From Paenibacillus sp. ACRRY (GTDB lineage Bacteria; Bacillota; Bacilli; Paenibacillales; Paenibacillaceae), in assembly GCF_022346995.1 (NCBI RefSeq), contig NZ_JAKRNM010000006.1:62001-126000 (forward strand): a DNA stretch of 64,000 bases, given 5' to 3'. A program made the position numbers and the translations under genes. Positions 32,898-41,405 of the stretch are shown in pieces. Numbering within the stretch: the first letter of the stretch is position 1; the number at the start of each line of letters is the position of its first letter. Below the pieces are notes generated by a model. That model had not been told where the DNA came from. It saw nothing but the letters and a program-made list of their open reading frames with translations, and did not search any database.

Positions 32898-33152
32898 ATG
32901 CAGATGCAAGTTCGCATTAAAGCGAGTGACAAGTTCGAGGATCGATTCGCGCTAAGTTTATCGGGTGGACGGTTCGTTGATGGAGCTTATCCCAAGTTTG
33001 TATTCGAAAACCAAACACAACGTAACAACTACGATCGTATCAGACGTGAAATGAAGGGAGCAAACGAAGATGGAAAAACCAATCCAAAGAGCAATCCGGA
33101 AGCTAGAACAGTTAGCCGTAAATACAGACGTTCAGGGGAATTCCGCATCTAG
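32898..33152 (+). CDS. Hypothetical phage protein
   Basis: 84 residues. First part 'VRIKASDKFEDRFALSLSGGRFVDGAYPKFVFENQT' is protein-like. The last 27 residues are read in another frame of the following gene and are Asn/Lys/Arg-rich. ATG 32898 after gaggatga. Confidence 0.55.
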   Translation: MQMQVRIKASDKFEDRFALSLSGGRFVDGAYPKFVFENQTQRNNYDRIRREMKGANEDGKTNPKSNPEARTVSRKYRRSGEFRI

Positions 33153-33276
33153 CATTCTGACGGAAACAGGTCACTTCTTACGTTATGATCTGCCTGAAAT
33201 TATTGCTATCTTACAAGATGCGAAAAATGAATTGGAACGAAAAACGACCTCGGTGGGGGCCGAAGTCGCGAATTAA
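33070..33276 (+). CDS. Hypothetical phage protein
   Basis: 68 residues, helical ('AIRKLEQLAV', 'YDLPEIIAILQDAKNELER'). ATG 33070 follows aagggag at 9 nt. Overlaps the previous frame by 83 bases. No family recognised. Confidence 0.6.
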   Translation: MEKPIQRAIRKLEQLAVNTDVQGNSASSILTETGHFLRYDLPEIIAILQDAKNELERKTTSVGAEVAN

Positions 33277-33331
33277 TTGTTTTATCAAAATTATTACGGT
33301 CAATATAACAAAATAATTGGAGGTTGTAAAG

Positions 33332-33823
33332 ATGCGACTTTATGACTTGGCTGAACAATATAACGATTTACTGGATCATCTACAGGATGAAGCTAACAAC
33401 GAAGAACTGCAACGCATGCTTGATGGAATTGGTGGGAAGATCGAAGAAAAGATCGAAAACACCGTCAAAGTGATGAAGTCTTTGGAGTCCGATGTTAGTG
33501 CTATTGACGCTGAAATCAAGCGTCTTAGCAGCCGGAAGTCTACTCTTTCGAACAATATCAGTTACTTGAAATCCAACATTGAACAATCGATGGTTTCTAT
33601 GGATATGTCCAAGGTAAAGGGCACTTTGTTCACTGTCTCAATGCAAAACAACCCACCAAAAGTGAATGTCGTGGATGAGTCTGCTATACCAAAAGATTAT
33701 TTCCGTATTCCTGAAGTAGTGCCGGTACTGGATAAGAAGCGGCTATTGGATGAACTGAAGAAGGGTTCTTACGAGATCCCAGGTGTAGCTTTGGTCCAAG
33801 AAAAATCCTTGAGGGTGCGGTGA
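33332..33823 (+). CDS. Siphovirus Gp157 family protein
   Basis: 163 residues. N-terminal helices and coiled coil ('IEEKIENTVKVMKSLESDVSAIDAEIKRLSSRKSTLSNNISYLK', about 37-80), then 'VKGTLFTVSMQNNPPKVNVVDESAIPKDYF', the Gp157 signature. Found in phage recombination blocks next to RecA-like ATPases; thought to give phage resistance phenotypes in S. thermophilus, mechanism unclear. ATG 33332 after ggaggttgtaaag. Confidence 0.88.
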   Translation: MRLYDLAEQYNDLLDHLQDEANNEELQRMLDGIGGKIEEKIENTVKVMKSLESDVSAIDAEIKRLSSRKSTLSNNISYLKSNIEQSMVSMDMSKVKGTLFTVSMQNNPPKVNVVDESAIPKDYFRIPEVVPVLDKKRLLDELKKGSYEIPGVALVQEKSLRVR

Positions 33824-33827
33824 TTAT

Positions 33828-34730
33828 ATGTTGATACGTAAAGCACAACGAACGGTAACTAAGGCGCGGATTGGCATGACAGGCCCGAGCGGATCGGGCA
33901 AAACCCTGTCTGCTCTATTGATGGCATATGGCATGACTGGAGACTGGGAGAAAGTCGGCCTCATTGATACAGAGAACCGGAGCGCGGATTTGTATGCTGA
34001 GACTACTAAAGCAGGCGTGCACATTCCAGAGTTCCCAAAGATCGATATAGAGCCACCTTACACCACGGAAAAGTACATTGAGGCTATCAAAGCTTTTGAA
34101 GACTATGGTGTGCAGGCGATTATTGTTGATTCTCTATCCCATGCATGGGCCGGAGAAGGTGGGATCATCGAACAGAAAGATAAATTATCTAAGACAAAAA
34201 ACAGCTTTACTGCATGGGGTGAGTTAACTCCTAAACAGAACAAAATGGTAGAGGCTATTCTGCAATGTTCTGCTCATATATTCGTGACTATGCGTTCTAA
34301 GACAGAATACGTTCTTGAGGCAAACGAGAAAGGCAAACAGGTGCCACGTAAGGTCGGTATGGCACCAGTGCAGCGTGATGGATTGGAATATGAGTTCACA
34401 CTTGTAATGGACCTATCAGCGCATCATATCGCTTCTGTATCCAAGGATCGCACAGGGTTGTTTGATGGAGAAGAATTTGTTCCTGGTGTTGAGACGGGAC
34501 AAAAGCTTCTTGAATGGTTGGAGTCTGGAGAGAAAGTGGCAACGGCTGAGTTAAGAGGGCAGTTACTTGAAGCCTGGAACGCACTTGGACTAAGCCCGGA
34601 TAAGATAGATGCCCAAACGAAAAAACTGTATGGTTTCCCTCTCATGGGAATCACAGAGAAACAAGGGCAAGAGTTTTTGAGCACGCTGAATGAACGAATC
34701 CAAGCTAAAGAACCTCAGGAGGAAAAATAG
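33828..34730 (+). CDS. RecA-like AAA ATPase (phage recombinase, Sak4-like)
   Basis: 300 residues. Walker A 'GPSGSGKTLSAL' near residue 20, 'GLIDTENRSADLY', Walker B-like 'VQAIIVDSLSHAW' near 95. The AAA_24 type without helicase domains. Between Gp157 and SSB, as expected for a single-strand annealing/Sak4-type recombinase that needs SSB. Biochemical role inferred. Confidence 0.82.
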   Translation: MLIRKAQRTVTKARIGMTGPSGSGKTLSALLMAYGMTGDWEKVGLIDTENRSADLYAETTKAGVHIPEFPKIDIEPPYTTEKYIEAIKAFEDYGVQAIIVDSLSHAWAGEGGIIEQKDKLSKTKNSFTAWGELTPKQNKMVEAILQCSAHIFVTMRSKTEYVLEANEKGKQVPRKVGMAPVQRDGLEYEFTLVMDLSAHHIASVSKDRTGLFDGEEFVPGVETGQKLLEWLESGEKVATAELRGQLLEAWNALGLSPDKIDAQTKKLYGFPLMGITEKQGQEFLSTLNERIQAKEPQEEK

Positions 34731-35159
34731 ATGTCACTCAATCGAATCATTCTTATTGGTCGCGCCACGAAAGATCCAGAATTGCGTTACTTGCCTAATG
34801 GAACGGCAACGGCAACATTCACACTCGCGGTGGATCGTCCTTTTACAAATGGTAACGGAAATAAAGAAACGGATTTTATCAACATTGTTGTATGGAAGCA
34901 GCTGGCTGAGACGGTAGCGAACTACCTCAAGAAAGGCAGACTGAATGCGGTAGAAGGTAGATTGCAGATTCGTAGATGGGAATCAGAGAATGGAACACGT
35001 TACATCACTGAGGTTGTTGCAGACAACGTAAGATTCCTCGGAGGAAATAGTAGTCAAGGTGATCCGAACGAGCGTGAACCTTATCAGTCTAGTAATCAGG
35101 ACCCGTTCCGTGATGATGGTAAACCTATTGATATCTCAGATGATGACCTACCTTTTTAA
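34731..35159 (+). CDS. ssb: Single-stranded DNA-binding protein
   Basis: 142 residues. OB fold 'LNRIILIGRATKDPELRYLPNGTATATFTLAVDR' (3-36), 'FINIVVWKQLAETVANYLKKGR' and the acidic tail 'DDDLPF' that docks partner proteins. Starts right after the ATPase stop. Confidence 0.95.
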   Translation: MSLNRIILIGRATKDPELRYLPNGTATATFTLAVDRPFTNGNGNKETDFINIVVWKQLAETVANYLKKGRLNAVEGRLQIRRWESENGTRYITEVVADNVRFLGGNSSQGDPNEREPYQSSNQDPFRDDGKPIDISDDDLPF

Positions 35160-35174
35160 TGAGGAGGGTACTCA

Positions 35175-35516
35175 ATGAACTTTGAATTAAGGGCAGTACC
35201 TAAGCCAAAGCACAAGCGTTTTAAGCGTACTGCCAAGGAACGTGGACGAATCACCTCCGAGGTATATGAAGCGGCTCTTGAGCGTTCTGGAGGTCGCTGT
35301 GAACGATGTGGTAAGTGCGATTACCTTCAATGTGCTCATTTGATAAGACGTTGGAAAGTTGAAGTCGAAACAACAGTAAATGACGTTGCTATGTTGTGCG
35401 GTCCCAGTGTGAATACCGGGACCTGCCATAACATTATTGATTACACACAGGCGGGAAAAGAGTGGGCGGAAGAGTATAGAGATCGTTTATACAGGAGGGC
35501 AAAAATCAATGAATAA
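35175..35516 (+). CDS. HNH-like / zinc-binding nuclease-type phage protein
   Basis: 113 residues. 'RSGGRCERCGKCDYLQCAHLIRR' with CxxC and a following His, then 'MLCGPSVNTGTCHNIID', resembles the HNH zinc-finger nuclease fold. A basic N-terminus could bind DNA. ATG 35175 after gaggagggta. Nuclease activity inferred. Confidence 0.65.
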   Translation: MNFELRAVPKPKHKRFKRTAKERGRITSEVYEAALERSGGRCERCGKCDYLQCAHLIRRWKVEVETTVNDVAMLCGPSVNTGTCHNIIDYTQAGKEWAEEYRDRLYRRAKINE

Positions 35517-36039
35517 TGGGCTGAATATAAAAGGTCTTTGCAAACAGATTAAGGCTGATAAAAACTGCTTGATCTGGTCTTTAAAAAACGGGGTCCATTC
35601 GATATCCAATCGCAAATGGATGATTGATTTTGATTCAGTGCCAAGAGAAGTGAAGTTACTATTGCTATCAATATTCGGCGATCAACCAGATGAAGGTACA
35701 TGTCTGAGTACGTCTGCTTATAATTACGAACCATTGACCAATGTGGCTGTCAGAGGTGTGAATGAACTAATTAATGATCATATCCCGGCTAAATACACAA
35801 AATTTTTAGTTGATCAAGAAAGCCTGGGTAACCTTCGTATATTTAAAACCGATGAGTACTTTGTTTACATCCAAGAAGCTTACTTGCAGGCTGTCGATAA
35901 AAATATCGGATTTCAAAATATCGGTTCTGTAGGCGTGATGGCTCCATTGTGTTTCGAAAACATCAATTATATCGTACTGCCGGTACGAGTGCCGAAAATT
36001 GAAGATTTATTGACGCTCAAGGAACTAACTAACGAGTAG
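35509..36039 (+). CDS. Hypothetical phage protein
   Basis: 176 residues. ATG 35509 overlaps the previous stop and follows aggaggg. 'LCKQIKADKNCLIWSLKNGVHSISNRKWMIDF' then a mixed alpha/beta stretch. No family recognised; just upstream of the replication genes. Confidence 0.6.
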   Translation: MNNGLNIKGLCKQIKADKNCLIWSLKNGVHSISNRKWMIDFDSVPREVKLLLLSIFGDQPDEGTCLSTSAYNYEPLTNVAVRGVNELINDHIPAKYTKFLVDQESLGNLRIFKTDEYFVYIQEAYLQAVDKNIGFQNIGSVGVMAPLCFENINYIVLPVRVPKIEDLLTLKELTNE

Positions 36040-36047
36040 GTGGTGAC

Positions 36048-36803
36048 ATGGCCGGCAAAGGCTGGATTAAGCTGCACCGTAAGATAAGAGACAGTTCAAT
36101 CTTCAATGATCACCAGTTGTTTCGGTTATGGATGATATGCCTGACCGAAGCAACACATAAAGAACGTGATCAACTCATTGATAAACAGACGGTTCATCTG
36201 ATGCCAGGAGAGTTTGTAACAGGTCGTTATGACATTCATGAACTGTACAATAACGGCCTAAAACACAGTGATAAAGTGACCGGGGAAAAGACCGTATATA
36301 GGTGGTTAGAGAAGCTACAAAGTAGTGGTTTTCTGACCATCAAAAAGACCAACAAATTCAGCATCGTAAGCATTGATAACTGGGCGTTTTATCAAGGTGA
36401 TGACTCTAGTAATGACCATCAAATTGACCAACAGATGACCAACAAAAGACCAACAGATGACCAACAGATGACCACAAACAAGAATGTAAAGAATGTAAAG
36501 AATGTAGAGAATGTAGAGAATGTAGAGAATGATAAAGAAGCTATATCCTCTTGGATTAAAAAGTACAAGATTCAGTGCAAAGGAATCTTCGAACTTGAGA
36601 AAGTTGAATCTTATATCGGCATTCTTGATATGGATCTTATCGAACTTTTTATGAAGAAGTCCGAAAACAAATCTGTTCCTTATTTTGAAGCGATAGCTAA
36701 CAAAACGATCCTTCAAAATATTAAAACGTTGGAACAATGGAACGAAAAGAACAAAGCGAAGGAAGAGACAAATGATCGGTTAGCCTTTTTGAACGACATG
36801 TAG
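36048..36803 (+). CDS. Phage replisome organizer / replication initiation protein
   Basis: 251 residues. N-terminal domain (about 1-120, 'GWIKLHRKIRDSSIFNDHQLFRLWMICLTEATH') is the phage replisome-organizer winged-helix type. The middle (about 125-165) is low-complexity, encoded by DNA repeats. The C-terminal 80 residues resemble a DnaD-type helical domain. It should bind the origin and recruit the loader and helicase encoded directly downstream. The repeats inside the gene are probably its binding sites. Confidence 0.85.
   Translation: MAGKGWIKLHRKIRDSSIFNDHQLFRLWMICLTEATHKERDQLIDKQTVHLMPGEFVTGRYDIHELYNNGLKHSDKVTGEKTVYRWLEKLQSSGFLTIKKTNKFSIVSIDNWAFYQGDDSSNDHQIDQQMTNKRPTDDQQMTTNKNVKNVKNVENVENVENDKEAISSWIKKYKIQCKGIFELEKVESYIGILDMDLIELFMKKSENKSVPYFEAIANKTILQNIKTLEQWNEKNKAKEETNDRLAFLNDM
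36414..36527. repeat. Iteron array inside the replication initiator gene (candidate phage origin)
   Basis: GACC-headed units start at 36414, 36426, 36437, 36448, 36459 and 36470; the last five are spaced exactly 11 bp (consensus GACCAACAGAT). Eleven is not a multiple of three, so the repeat is conserved as DNA and not as protein. It is followed at 36483-36527 by five AT-rich 9-bp units (AATGTAAAG twice, AATGTAGAG three times). Iterons plus an AT-rich tract within an initiator gene is the lambda-O-type origin layout. Confidence 0.75.
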
Positions 36804-36813
36804 GAGGTGCCTC

Positions 36814-37179
36814 ATGGAAAGACAGGATGCATTAAAGCTATTCAAGAAACTCGCATCCAGTTATCCAAGTTGGAAAGTGGATCGGGATATTGCAGAGAAT
36901 TGGCTTGAAGAATTGCAAGAAGCTGAGTCGGAAAACTGCTGGGCAAATGCGAAGGAGCATATTCGGGAAAGTAAGTTCGCTCCTTCCATTGCCGAGATTG
37001 TTAAACCGAACGCACGCATTGTAGCCGATCGAGAGATTCAGCGTACAAGACAGATGCTTGATGAGCAAGAACGTTTGAGGAAAAAGGTTCCCGCTGAGCT
37101 GCCTTGGAAAAAAGAAGGACTCAGTAAGGAAGAGTGGATGCGAAAAACAATTGCTGAACATAAGGCGAAAAAGTCATGA
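36814..37179 (+). CDS. Replicative helicase loader/inhibitor (G39P-like)
   Basis: 121 residues. 'ALKLFKKLASSYPSWKVDRDIAENWLEELQE' and 'KEHIRESKFAPSIAEIVKP' match the SPP1 G39P helicase-loader family; the C-terminus is flexible and charged. Loads the phage DnaB-type helicase encoded next, with which it overlaps (ATGA). Confidence 0.8.
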   Translation: MERQDALKLFKKLASSYPSWKVDRDIAENWLEELQEAESENCWANAKEHIRESKFAPSIAEIVKPNARIVADREIQRTRQMLDEQERLRKKVPAELPWKKEGLSKEEWMRKTIAEHKAKKS

Positions 37180-38474
37180 GCTATTACAACTTAGAAGCCG
37201 AACAATCAGTACTCGGATCCATCATTATTCAACCGGATTTGATATACGAATCGCTTTTAACGGAGGAAGAGTTCTTCCATGCTGATCATCAAAAGATATT
37301 TGGCGCCATGGTATCGCTCAGGGAAAAGGAAATCGGTGTTGATGTCGTAACCCTTTCAAACGAGATGAAAGAAGAACTGAACGATGTCGGTGGCGTCAGC
37401 TACCTTCTCAAACTTAGCCAATCGGTACCAAGTGTTAATGACTTTGCTACACACGAACGAATTGTAAAGGATCGCTATCTCATGAGAGTGGGTATGCGTA
37501 CAATACAAGACCTTCTGAGCAGTGGAGTAAATGACCCGAAAGAACTGGCTGCAGAACTTATGGATCTATCAGAGTCGCTTTCAGATCAAAGCAGAAGTGC
37601 AGATGGTTTCAAACACATTAGTGATGGGATTATGGAACACTCGGACGAGATCGACAGAAAGAAATATGAAGGTCAGGCAACAGGTGCTGGAACAGTCGGT
37701 AAAGATCTGGATGAGATAACCGGCAAGTGGAAAAAGCAGACCCTCAATATAGTCGCTGCAAGGCCCTCTGTGGGCAAGACTGCCTTCCTTCTTAACAATG
37801 CCGTCCGGAACGGTAAAGACGGCCTGACGGTCGCTATATTCAGCCTAGAGATGCCTGACATGCAACTCTATGACCGGATGATAGCAGCTGAATGTAATAT
37901 TGATGGTCATCGCGTGAGTGAAGGAGATCTATATGATGAGGAATGGGAGAAATACACACTTGGTTTATCTGAACTAGCACAGTTAGACATTTATATTGAT
38001 GATCGCCCTGGATTATCGGTTCAAGAAATAAGGTCTGCGGTGCGGAAATTGAAAAAGAAATGCCCGGAACTTATTGTGTTCATCGATTATCTGCAACTAA
38101 TTAAAGGCGGCGGCAAATTCAATAACAAGAACCGGAACGAAGAAGTGGGCCATATAAGCTCCAGTTTGAAGCAGATGGCCCGTGAAAACGATTGTCCTGT
38201 AGTTGCCCTGGCTCAGCTTAGTAGGACCGTAGAACAGCGTCAGGATAAGCGTCCGATGATGTCAGACCTGAGAGAGTCGGGAAACATTGAGCAGGATGCA
38301 GACACAATTACATTCCTCTATCGGGATGACTACTATAACGCTGAGTCTGAGAAGAAAAACATCATTGAGATGATCGTATCCAAGAATCGGAATGGCAGAA
38401 CCGGCACAGCTGAAATGGTGAACATGAAGAACTATGGTAAATTCGTTAACTATGATCGAGTTCATATCATGTAG
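37176..38474 (+). CDS. dnaB: Replicative DNA helicase (DnaB family)
   Basis: 432 residues. N-terminal DnaB domain ('NLEAEQSVLGSIIIQPDLIYESLL'), linker, then the RecA-like domain with Walker A 'ARPSVGKTAFLLN', 'FSLEMPDMQLYDRMIA', 'VFIDYLQLIKGGG' and 'LSRTVEQRQDKRPMMSDLRESGNIEQDAD'. Hexameric 5'-3' helicase for phage replication. Confidence 0.95.
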   Translation: MSYYNLEAEQSVLGSIIIQPDLIYESLLTEEEFFHADHQKIFGAMVSLREKEIGVDVVTLSNEMKEELNDVGGVSYLLKLSQSVPSVNDFATHERIVKDRYLMRVGMRTIQDLLSSGVNDPKELAAELMDLSESLSDQSRSADGFKHISDGIMEHSDEIDRKKYEGQATGAGTVGKDLDEITGKWKKQTLNIVAARPSVGKTAFLLNNAVRNGKDGLTVAIFSLEMPDMQLYDRMIAAECNIDGHRVSEGDLYDEEWEKYTLGLSELAQLDIYIDDRPGLSVQEIRSAVRKLKKKCPELIVFIDYLQLIKGGGKFNNKNRNEEVGHISSSLKQMARENDCPVVALAQLSRTVEQRQDKRPMMSDLRESGNIEQDADTITFLYRDDYYNAESEKKNIIEMIVSKNRNGRTGTAEMVNMKNYGKFVNYDRVHIM

Positions 38475-38486
38475 CGAGGTGAGGAC

Positions 38487-38639
38487 ATGGGTCCACTTGA
38501 AAAGATGACGGAAAACGAACTGATCAATACAACTCAAGATGATTATCTGGACTATGACATTCGGATAGAAGCATCAAAAGAGTACCTTAAGCGCATGGGA
38601 GTGATAGAGGATGGGCGCGCAAGATGCGAAAGCGAATAA
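38487..38639 (+). CDS. Hypothetical small phage protein (50 aa)
   Basis: Starts MGPLEKMTENELINTTQDD with gcgaggtgagg upstream; acidic. Overlaps the next gene by 29 bases. Unknown function. Confidence 0.5.
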   Translation: MGPLEKMTENELINTTQDDYLDYDIRIEASKEYLKRMGVIEDGRARCESE

Positions 38640-38901
38640 ATGGGATCGGATATACACAACTAAATCTGGTATTAGCAAAATACACATCGCCTGTGAAGAA
38701 TTGAACTTCACTTGGAGAATCAAGGACGTTTTAGAGTTTAGAGAGATGTGGGAACAAAATCATTCTTTAACAAGCATAGCCAAATATTTTAGAAGGCCAG
38801 TCTTGGAGCTTTTCGTTCTTGCGGTGGATCAGGCGAATTTAAATAAGATAACTTCTCGTCCGAGTGGGATATTTGGAGGTGAGAGCTCATGGAAAGATTA
38901 A
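38611..38901 (+). CDS. Hypothetical phage protein
   Basis: 96 residues. 'VLEFREMWEQNHSLTSIAKYFRRPVLELFVLAVDQ' looks like a helix-turn-helix. Weak RBS (atagagg). Overlaps RusA by 13 bases. Confidence 0.6.
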   Translation: MGAQDAKANKWDRIYTTKSGISKIHIACEELNFTWRIKDVLEFREMWEQNHSLTSIAKYFRRPVLELFVLAVDQANLNKITSRPSGIFGGESSWKD

Positions 38902-39263
38902 TCCTCCTTGGTAGCGCACCAAGCGTTAATCATATGTACCAAAATACTAGGATCGGCAGACGGCTAATAAAAGTGATGAAACCAAAGGCAAAAGAATGGT
39001 TTGAAGAAGCTGCTCTGCAAGCGATGCTATGGCGAAGCAAAAACATGTGGCCTACGACCTCAGGGAAGGTCATTGTGAGGCTTTGGTACTTCTTCCCTGA
39101 CAACAAGAGGCGTGACACACATAATACCTTAAAAGCGCTCCTGGACGCTCTAGAGAGCGGTGGTATTTATGAAGATGATAAGACGGCATTGCCACAAATA
39201 ATGGATTACGAAGTGGATAAAAAGAATCCACGGATCGAGATTGAGTTCGAAAAAGTCGTATAA
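38889..39263 (+). CDS. rusA: RusA family crossover junction endodeoxyribonuclease
   Basis: 124 residues. Catalytic acid cluster in 'RRDTHNTLKALLDALESGGIYEDDKTALP' (about 75-105), with the Asp residues that hold Mg2+. Resolves Holliday junctions and branched replication intermediates. ATG 38889 after ggaggtgagagctc. Confidence 0.92.
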   Translation: MERLILLGSAPSVNHMYQNTRIGRRLIKVMKPKAKEWFEEAALQAMLWRSKNMWPTTSGKVIVRLWYFFPDNKRRDTHNTLKALLDALESGGIYEDDKTALPQIMDYEVDKKNPRIEIEFEKVV

Positions 39264-39283
39264 CAACGAACTGAGGTGATAAT

Positions 39284-39952
39284 ATGATTTATCCAAAATA
39301 TTATTGGGACGATTACAAAGAGGTCGCAAAAGCCCACGACATAAAGAAAGGTACTTGGTATTCACGTGTAAACAAAGGTGAAGATCCGTTGGAAGCAGCT
39401 ACACGACCACCATTGTCTTTCAAAGAGAACCTTAGACGGAATGTTGAATCTGGAAAACTCAAATTAATGGAGCCTACACAAAGGAAGGAAGAAAATCTCA
39501 TGAACGTAAAAATCAAAAAGCTTCATCCTGAAGCAACAATTCCTGTATACGCCAAGCCAGGAGACTCGGGTTTTGATTTGGTAGCGCTCGAAGATGTAAT
39601 TATTTCTCCTGGAAAAACGATGAAAGTGCCAACGGGTTTGGCTTTTGAGATTCCTGAAGGTTATGAAATGCAGATCCGTCCACGATCAGGACTTACACTT
39701 AATTCAAAGTTGCGTGTGCAGCTGGGCACTGTAGATGCCGGTTACCGTGGTGAGGTTGGAATTATTGTTGATTATTTAAATGATGGTGATGACCTGATGA
39801 ATATGTTCGTGATGAATAATGTCAAGATCGAAAAAGGCATGAAGATCGCACAAGGCGTTATTGCTCCTGTGGTAAGAGTCAGCTTTGAAGAAGCAGAGGA
39901 ATTAAGCGATAGTGAACGCGGTGACGGCGGTTTCGGTCATACGGGCTTATGA
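39284..39952 (+). CDS. dut: dUTPase with N-terminal extension
   Basis: 222 residues. The dUTPase proper begins near residue 73 with motif 1 'PGDSGFDLVAL', motif 2 'IRPRSGL', motif 3 'GTVDAGYRGEVGIIVDY' and motif 5 'RGDGGFGHTG'. The first 72 residues ('YWDDYKEVAKAHDIKKGTWYSRVNKGEDPLEAATRPPL' region) form a separate small phage module of the 'G...T...R...G.....A...P' kind. An internal ATG at 39500 with aaggaagg at 11 nt could make dUTPase alone. Full-length start has gaggtgat. Hydrolyses dUTP to dUMP, which feeds the thymidylate synthase encoded downstream. Confidence 0.88.
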   Translation: MIYPKYYWDDYKEVAKAHDIKKGTWYSRVNKGEDPLEAATRPPLSFKENLRRNVESGKLKLMEPTQRKEENLMNVKIKKLHPEATIPVYAKPGDSGFDLVALEDVIISPGKTMKVPTGLAFEIPEGYEMQIRPRSGLTLNSKLRVQLGTVDAGYRGEVGIIVDYLNDGDDLMNMFVMNNVKIEKGMKIAQGVIAPVVRVSFEEAEELSDSERGDGGFGHTGL

Positions 39953-40134
39953 AAAGATTCAATGTACTAAACGAAATCAATTTGCTGATGGATCGGAAAT
40001 GTAACGGATGCAAAACACATTATGAACTAGCAAAACAACATGGTAGCAACTTTTCGAAAATAGATAACCATTGCAACAAACAATGCAATGTTGGCAAAGA
40101 GATACAAGAACTCGGCAAGCAGCTCACCAAATGA
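39949..40134 (+). CDS. Small zinc-finger phage protein
   Basis: 61 residues with 'KCNGCKTHYELAKQH' and 'NHCNKQCNVGKEIQELGKQL', the C-x2-C...H..C-x3-C pattern of the phage zinc-finger family (PF10782 type). Overlaps the dUTPase stop (ATGA). Confidence 0.75.
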   Translation: MKRFNVLNEINLLMDRKCNGCKTHYELAKQHGSNFSKIDNHCNKQCNVGKEIQELGKQLTK

Positions 40135-40147
40135 ACGGAGGTAAAGC

Positions 40148-40300
40148 ATGCATAAGCCAGAGGAAGTGAGATATGACCCTTACTTTTCAGAGATACCTTG
40201 GGACATTATCAAAGACGACAAAGGGAAAGTGATCGGTGAAGTGTACATGATATTCCCGAAAGAAAAACCAGAGTGGAATTTCAGACGCAAAAAGGCTTGA
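40148..40300 (+). CDS. Hypothetical small phage protein (50 aa)
   Basis: Starts MHKPEEVRYDPYFSEIPWD; ATG 40148 after cggaggtaaagc. Unknown function. Confidence 0.55.
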   Translation: MHKPEEVRYDPYFSEIPWDIIKDDKGKVIGEVYMIFPKEKPEWNFRRKKA

Positions 40301-40327
40301 GTTATCACCCATACAAAGACACATAGG

Positions 40328-40360
40328 TCCCCATTAGGGGATAGGGAGGGGATAGGCAAC
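40328..40360 (+). promoter_or_regulatory. Hairpin at the methyltransferase ribosome-binding region
   Basis: TCCCC (40328-40332) can pair with AGGGGA just behind it (40336-40341) or with the second G-rich run gggagggga (40345-40353), which is the likely Shine-Dalgarno. Two mutually exclusive pairings could tune translation. Confidence 0.35.
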
Positions 40361-41365
40361 ATGATCATCACAGGAAACTGCATAGACGTTATGCCTCAGT
40401 TGGATCCGGAATCATTCCATACTTGCGTAACGTCTCCACCATACTGGGGTCTGCGTGATTACGGCCTGGAGCCATCATATTGGGCGGAGACGACATACGC
40501 ACCGATGCCAGGATTGCCGCCAATTACTGTGCCTGAGTGGACCGGATGCTTGGGTTTGGAGCCTACGCCGGAAATGTTCGTCGCTCACATGGTTGTGGTA
40601 TTCCGCGAGGTATGGCGTGTGCTGCGTCCCGAAGGTACAGCATGGGTGAACTTTGGAGATAGTTACGCGGGCAGCAGTAAAGGAGCATGGAGCAACACAC
40701 AAGATCAAAAGGAAGTGTATGTTCCCTCTCCGGGCGGACCGCAAACAAAAATACCCAAAGTACCTAGTGGATTGAAATCAAAAGACTTGGTTGGGATACC
40801 TTGGCGCGTGGCATTCGCGCTTCAGGCGGACGGATGGTATCTGAGAATGGACAACATTTGGAATAAAACAAATCCAATGCCAGAGAGTGTACGGGATCGT
40901 CCAACAAAAGCACACGAATACTTTTTTCTCTTATCAAAATCGGAATGTTATTACTACGACATCGAATCAGTTATGGAGCAGATGGCAGAAAGCAGTCTGA
41001 ATAGATTAGCTCAGGACATTGAGGGCCAGAAGGGATCAGAAAGGGCCAACGGTGGTGCAAAAAGCTTAATGAAGGCTGTTGGTAACAATTCCGGATCCCG
41101 GAACAAACGGTCGGTGTGGACTGGTTCAACAGCACAGTTTTCAGAAGCGCACTTCGCTGTATTCCCTGAATGGTTGATTGAGCCTTGTATTTTGGCAGGC
41201 GCACCGACAGGAGGAAATGTACTTGATCCGTTTGGAGGTAGTGGTACAACGTTGAAAGTCGCCATGGAGAACAACCGGGATTGCACAATTATTGAAATGG
41301 GACCACATAACGTTGAGATAGCAGAGCGGCGTACAGCGGTTGTGCAGCCAACTTTAATATTTTGA
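40361..41365 (+). CDS. Site-specific DNA methyltransferase (SPPY type)
   Basis: 334 residues. The catalytic motif 'TSPPYWGLRDYG' comes first (residue 28) and the AdoMet site 'DPFGGSGTTLKVA' last (about 290), the beta-group order. SPPY suggests N4-cytosine, though N6-adenine is not excluded. The central insert could hold target recognition. No restriction nuclease beside it, so an orphan enzyme, probably protecting phage DNA. ATG 40361. Confidence 0.9.
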   Translation: MIITGNCIDVMPQLDPESFHTCVTSPPYWGLRDYGLEPSYWAETTYAPMPGLPPITVPEWTGCLGLEPTPEMFVAHMVVVFREVWRVLRPEGTAWVNFGDSYAGSSKGAWSNTQDQKEVYVPSPGGPQTKIPKVPSGLKSKDLVGIPWRVAFALQADGWYLRMDNIWNKTNPMPESVRDRPTKAHEYFFLLSKSECYYYDIESVMEQMAESSLNRLAQDIEGQKGSERANGGAKSLMKAVGNNSGSRNKRSVWTGSTAQFSEAHFAVFPEWLIEPCILAGAPTGGNVLDPFGGSGTTLKVAMENNRDCTIIEMGPHNVEIAERRTAVVQPTLIF

Positions 41366-41405
41366 TTTCACAGGGTATAGGCCCACCAAAGGAGAGATAA
41401 CACAC

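Noticed and set aside
36414..36527. CRISPR-like appearance of the repeats
   Set aside because: Units are 9 and 11 bp without spacers and lie inside a gene; iterons explain them. No CRISPR array or cas gene seen anywhere in the window.
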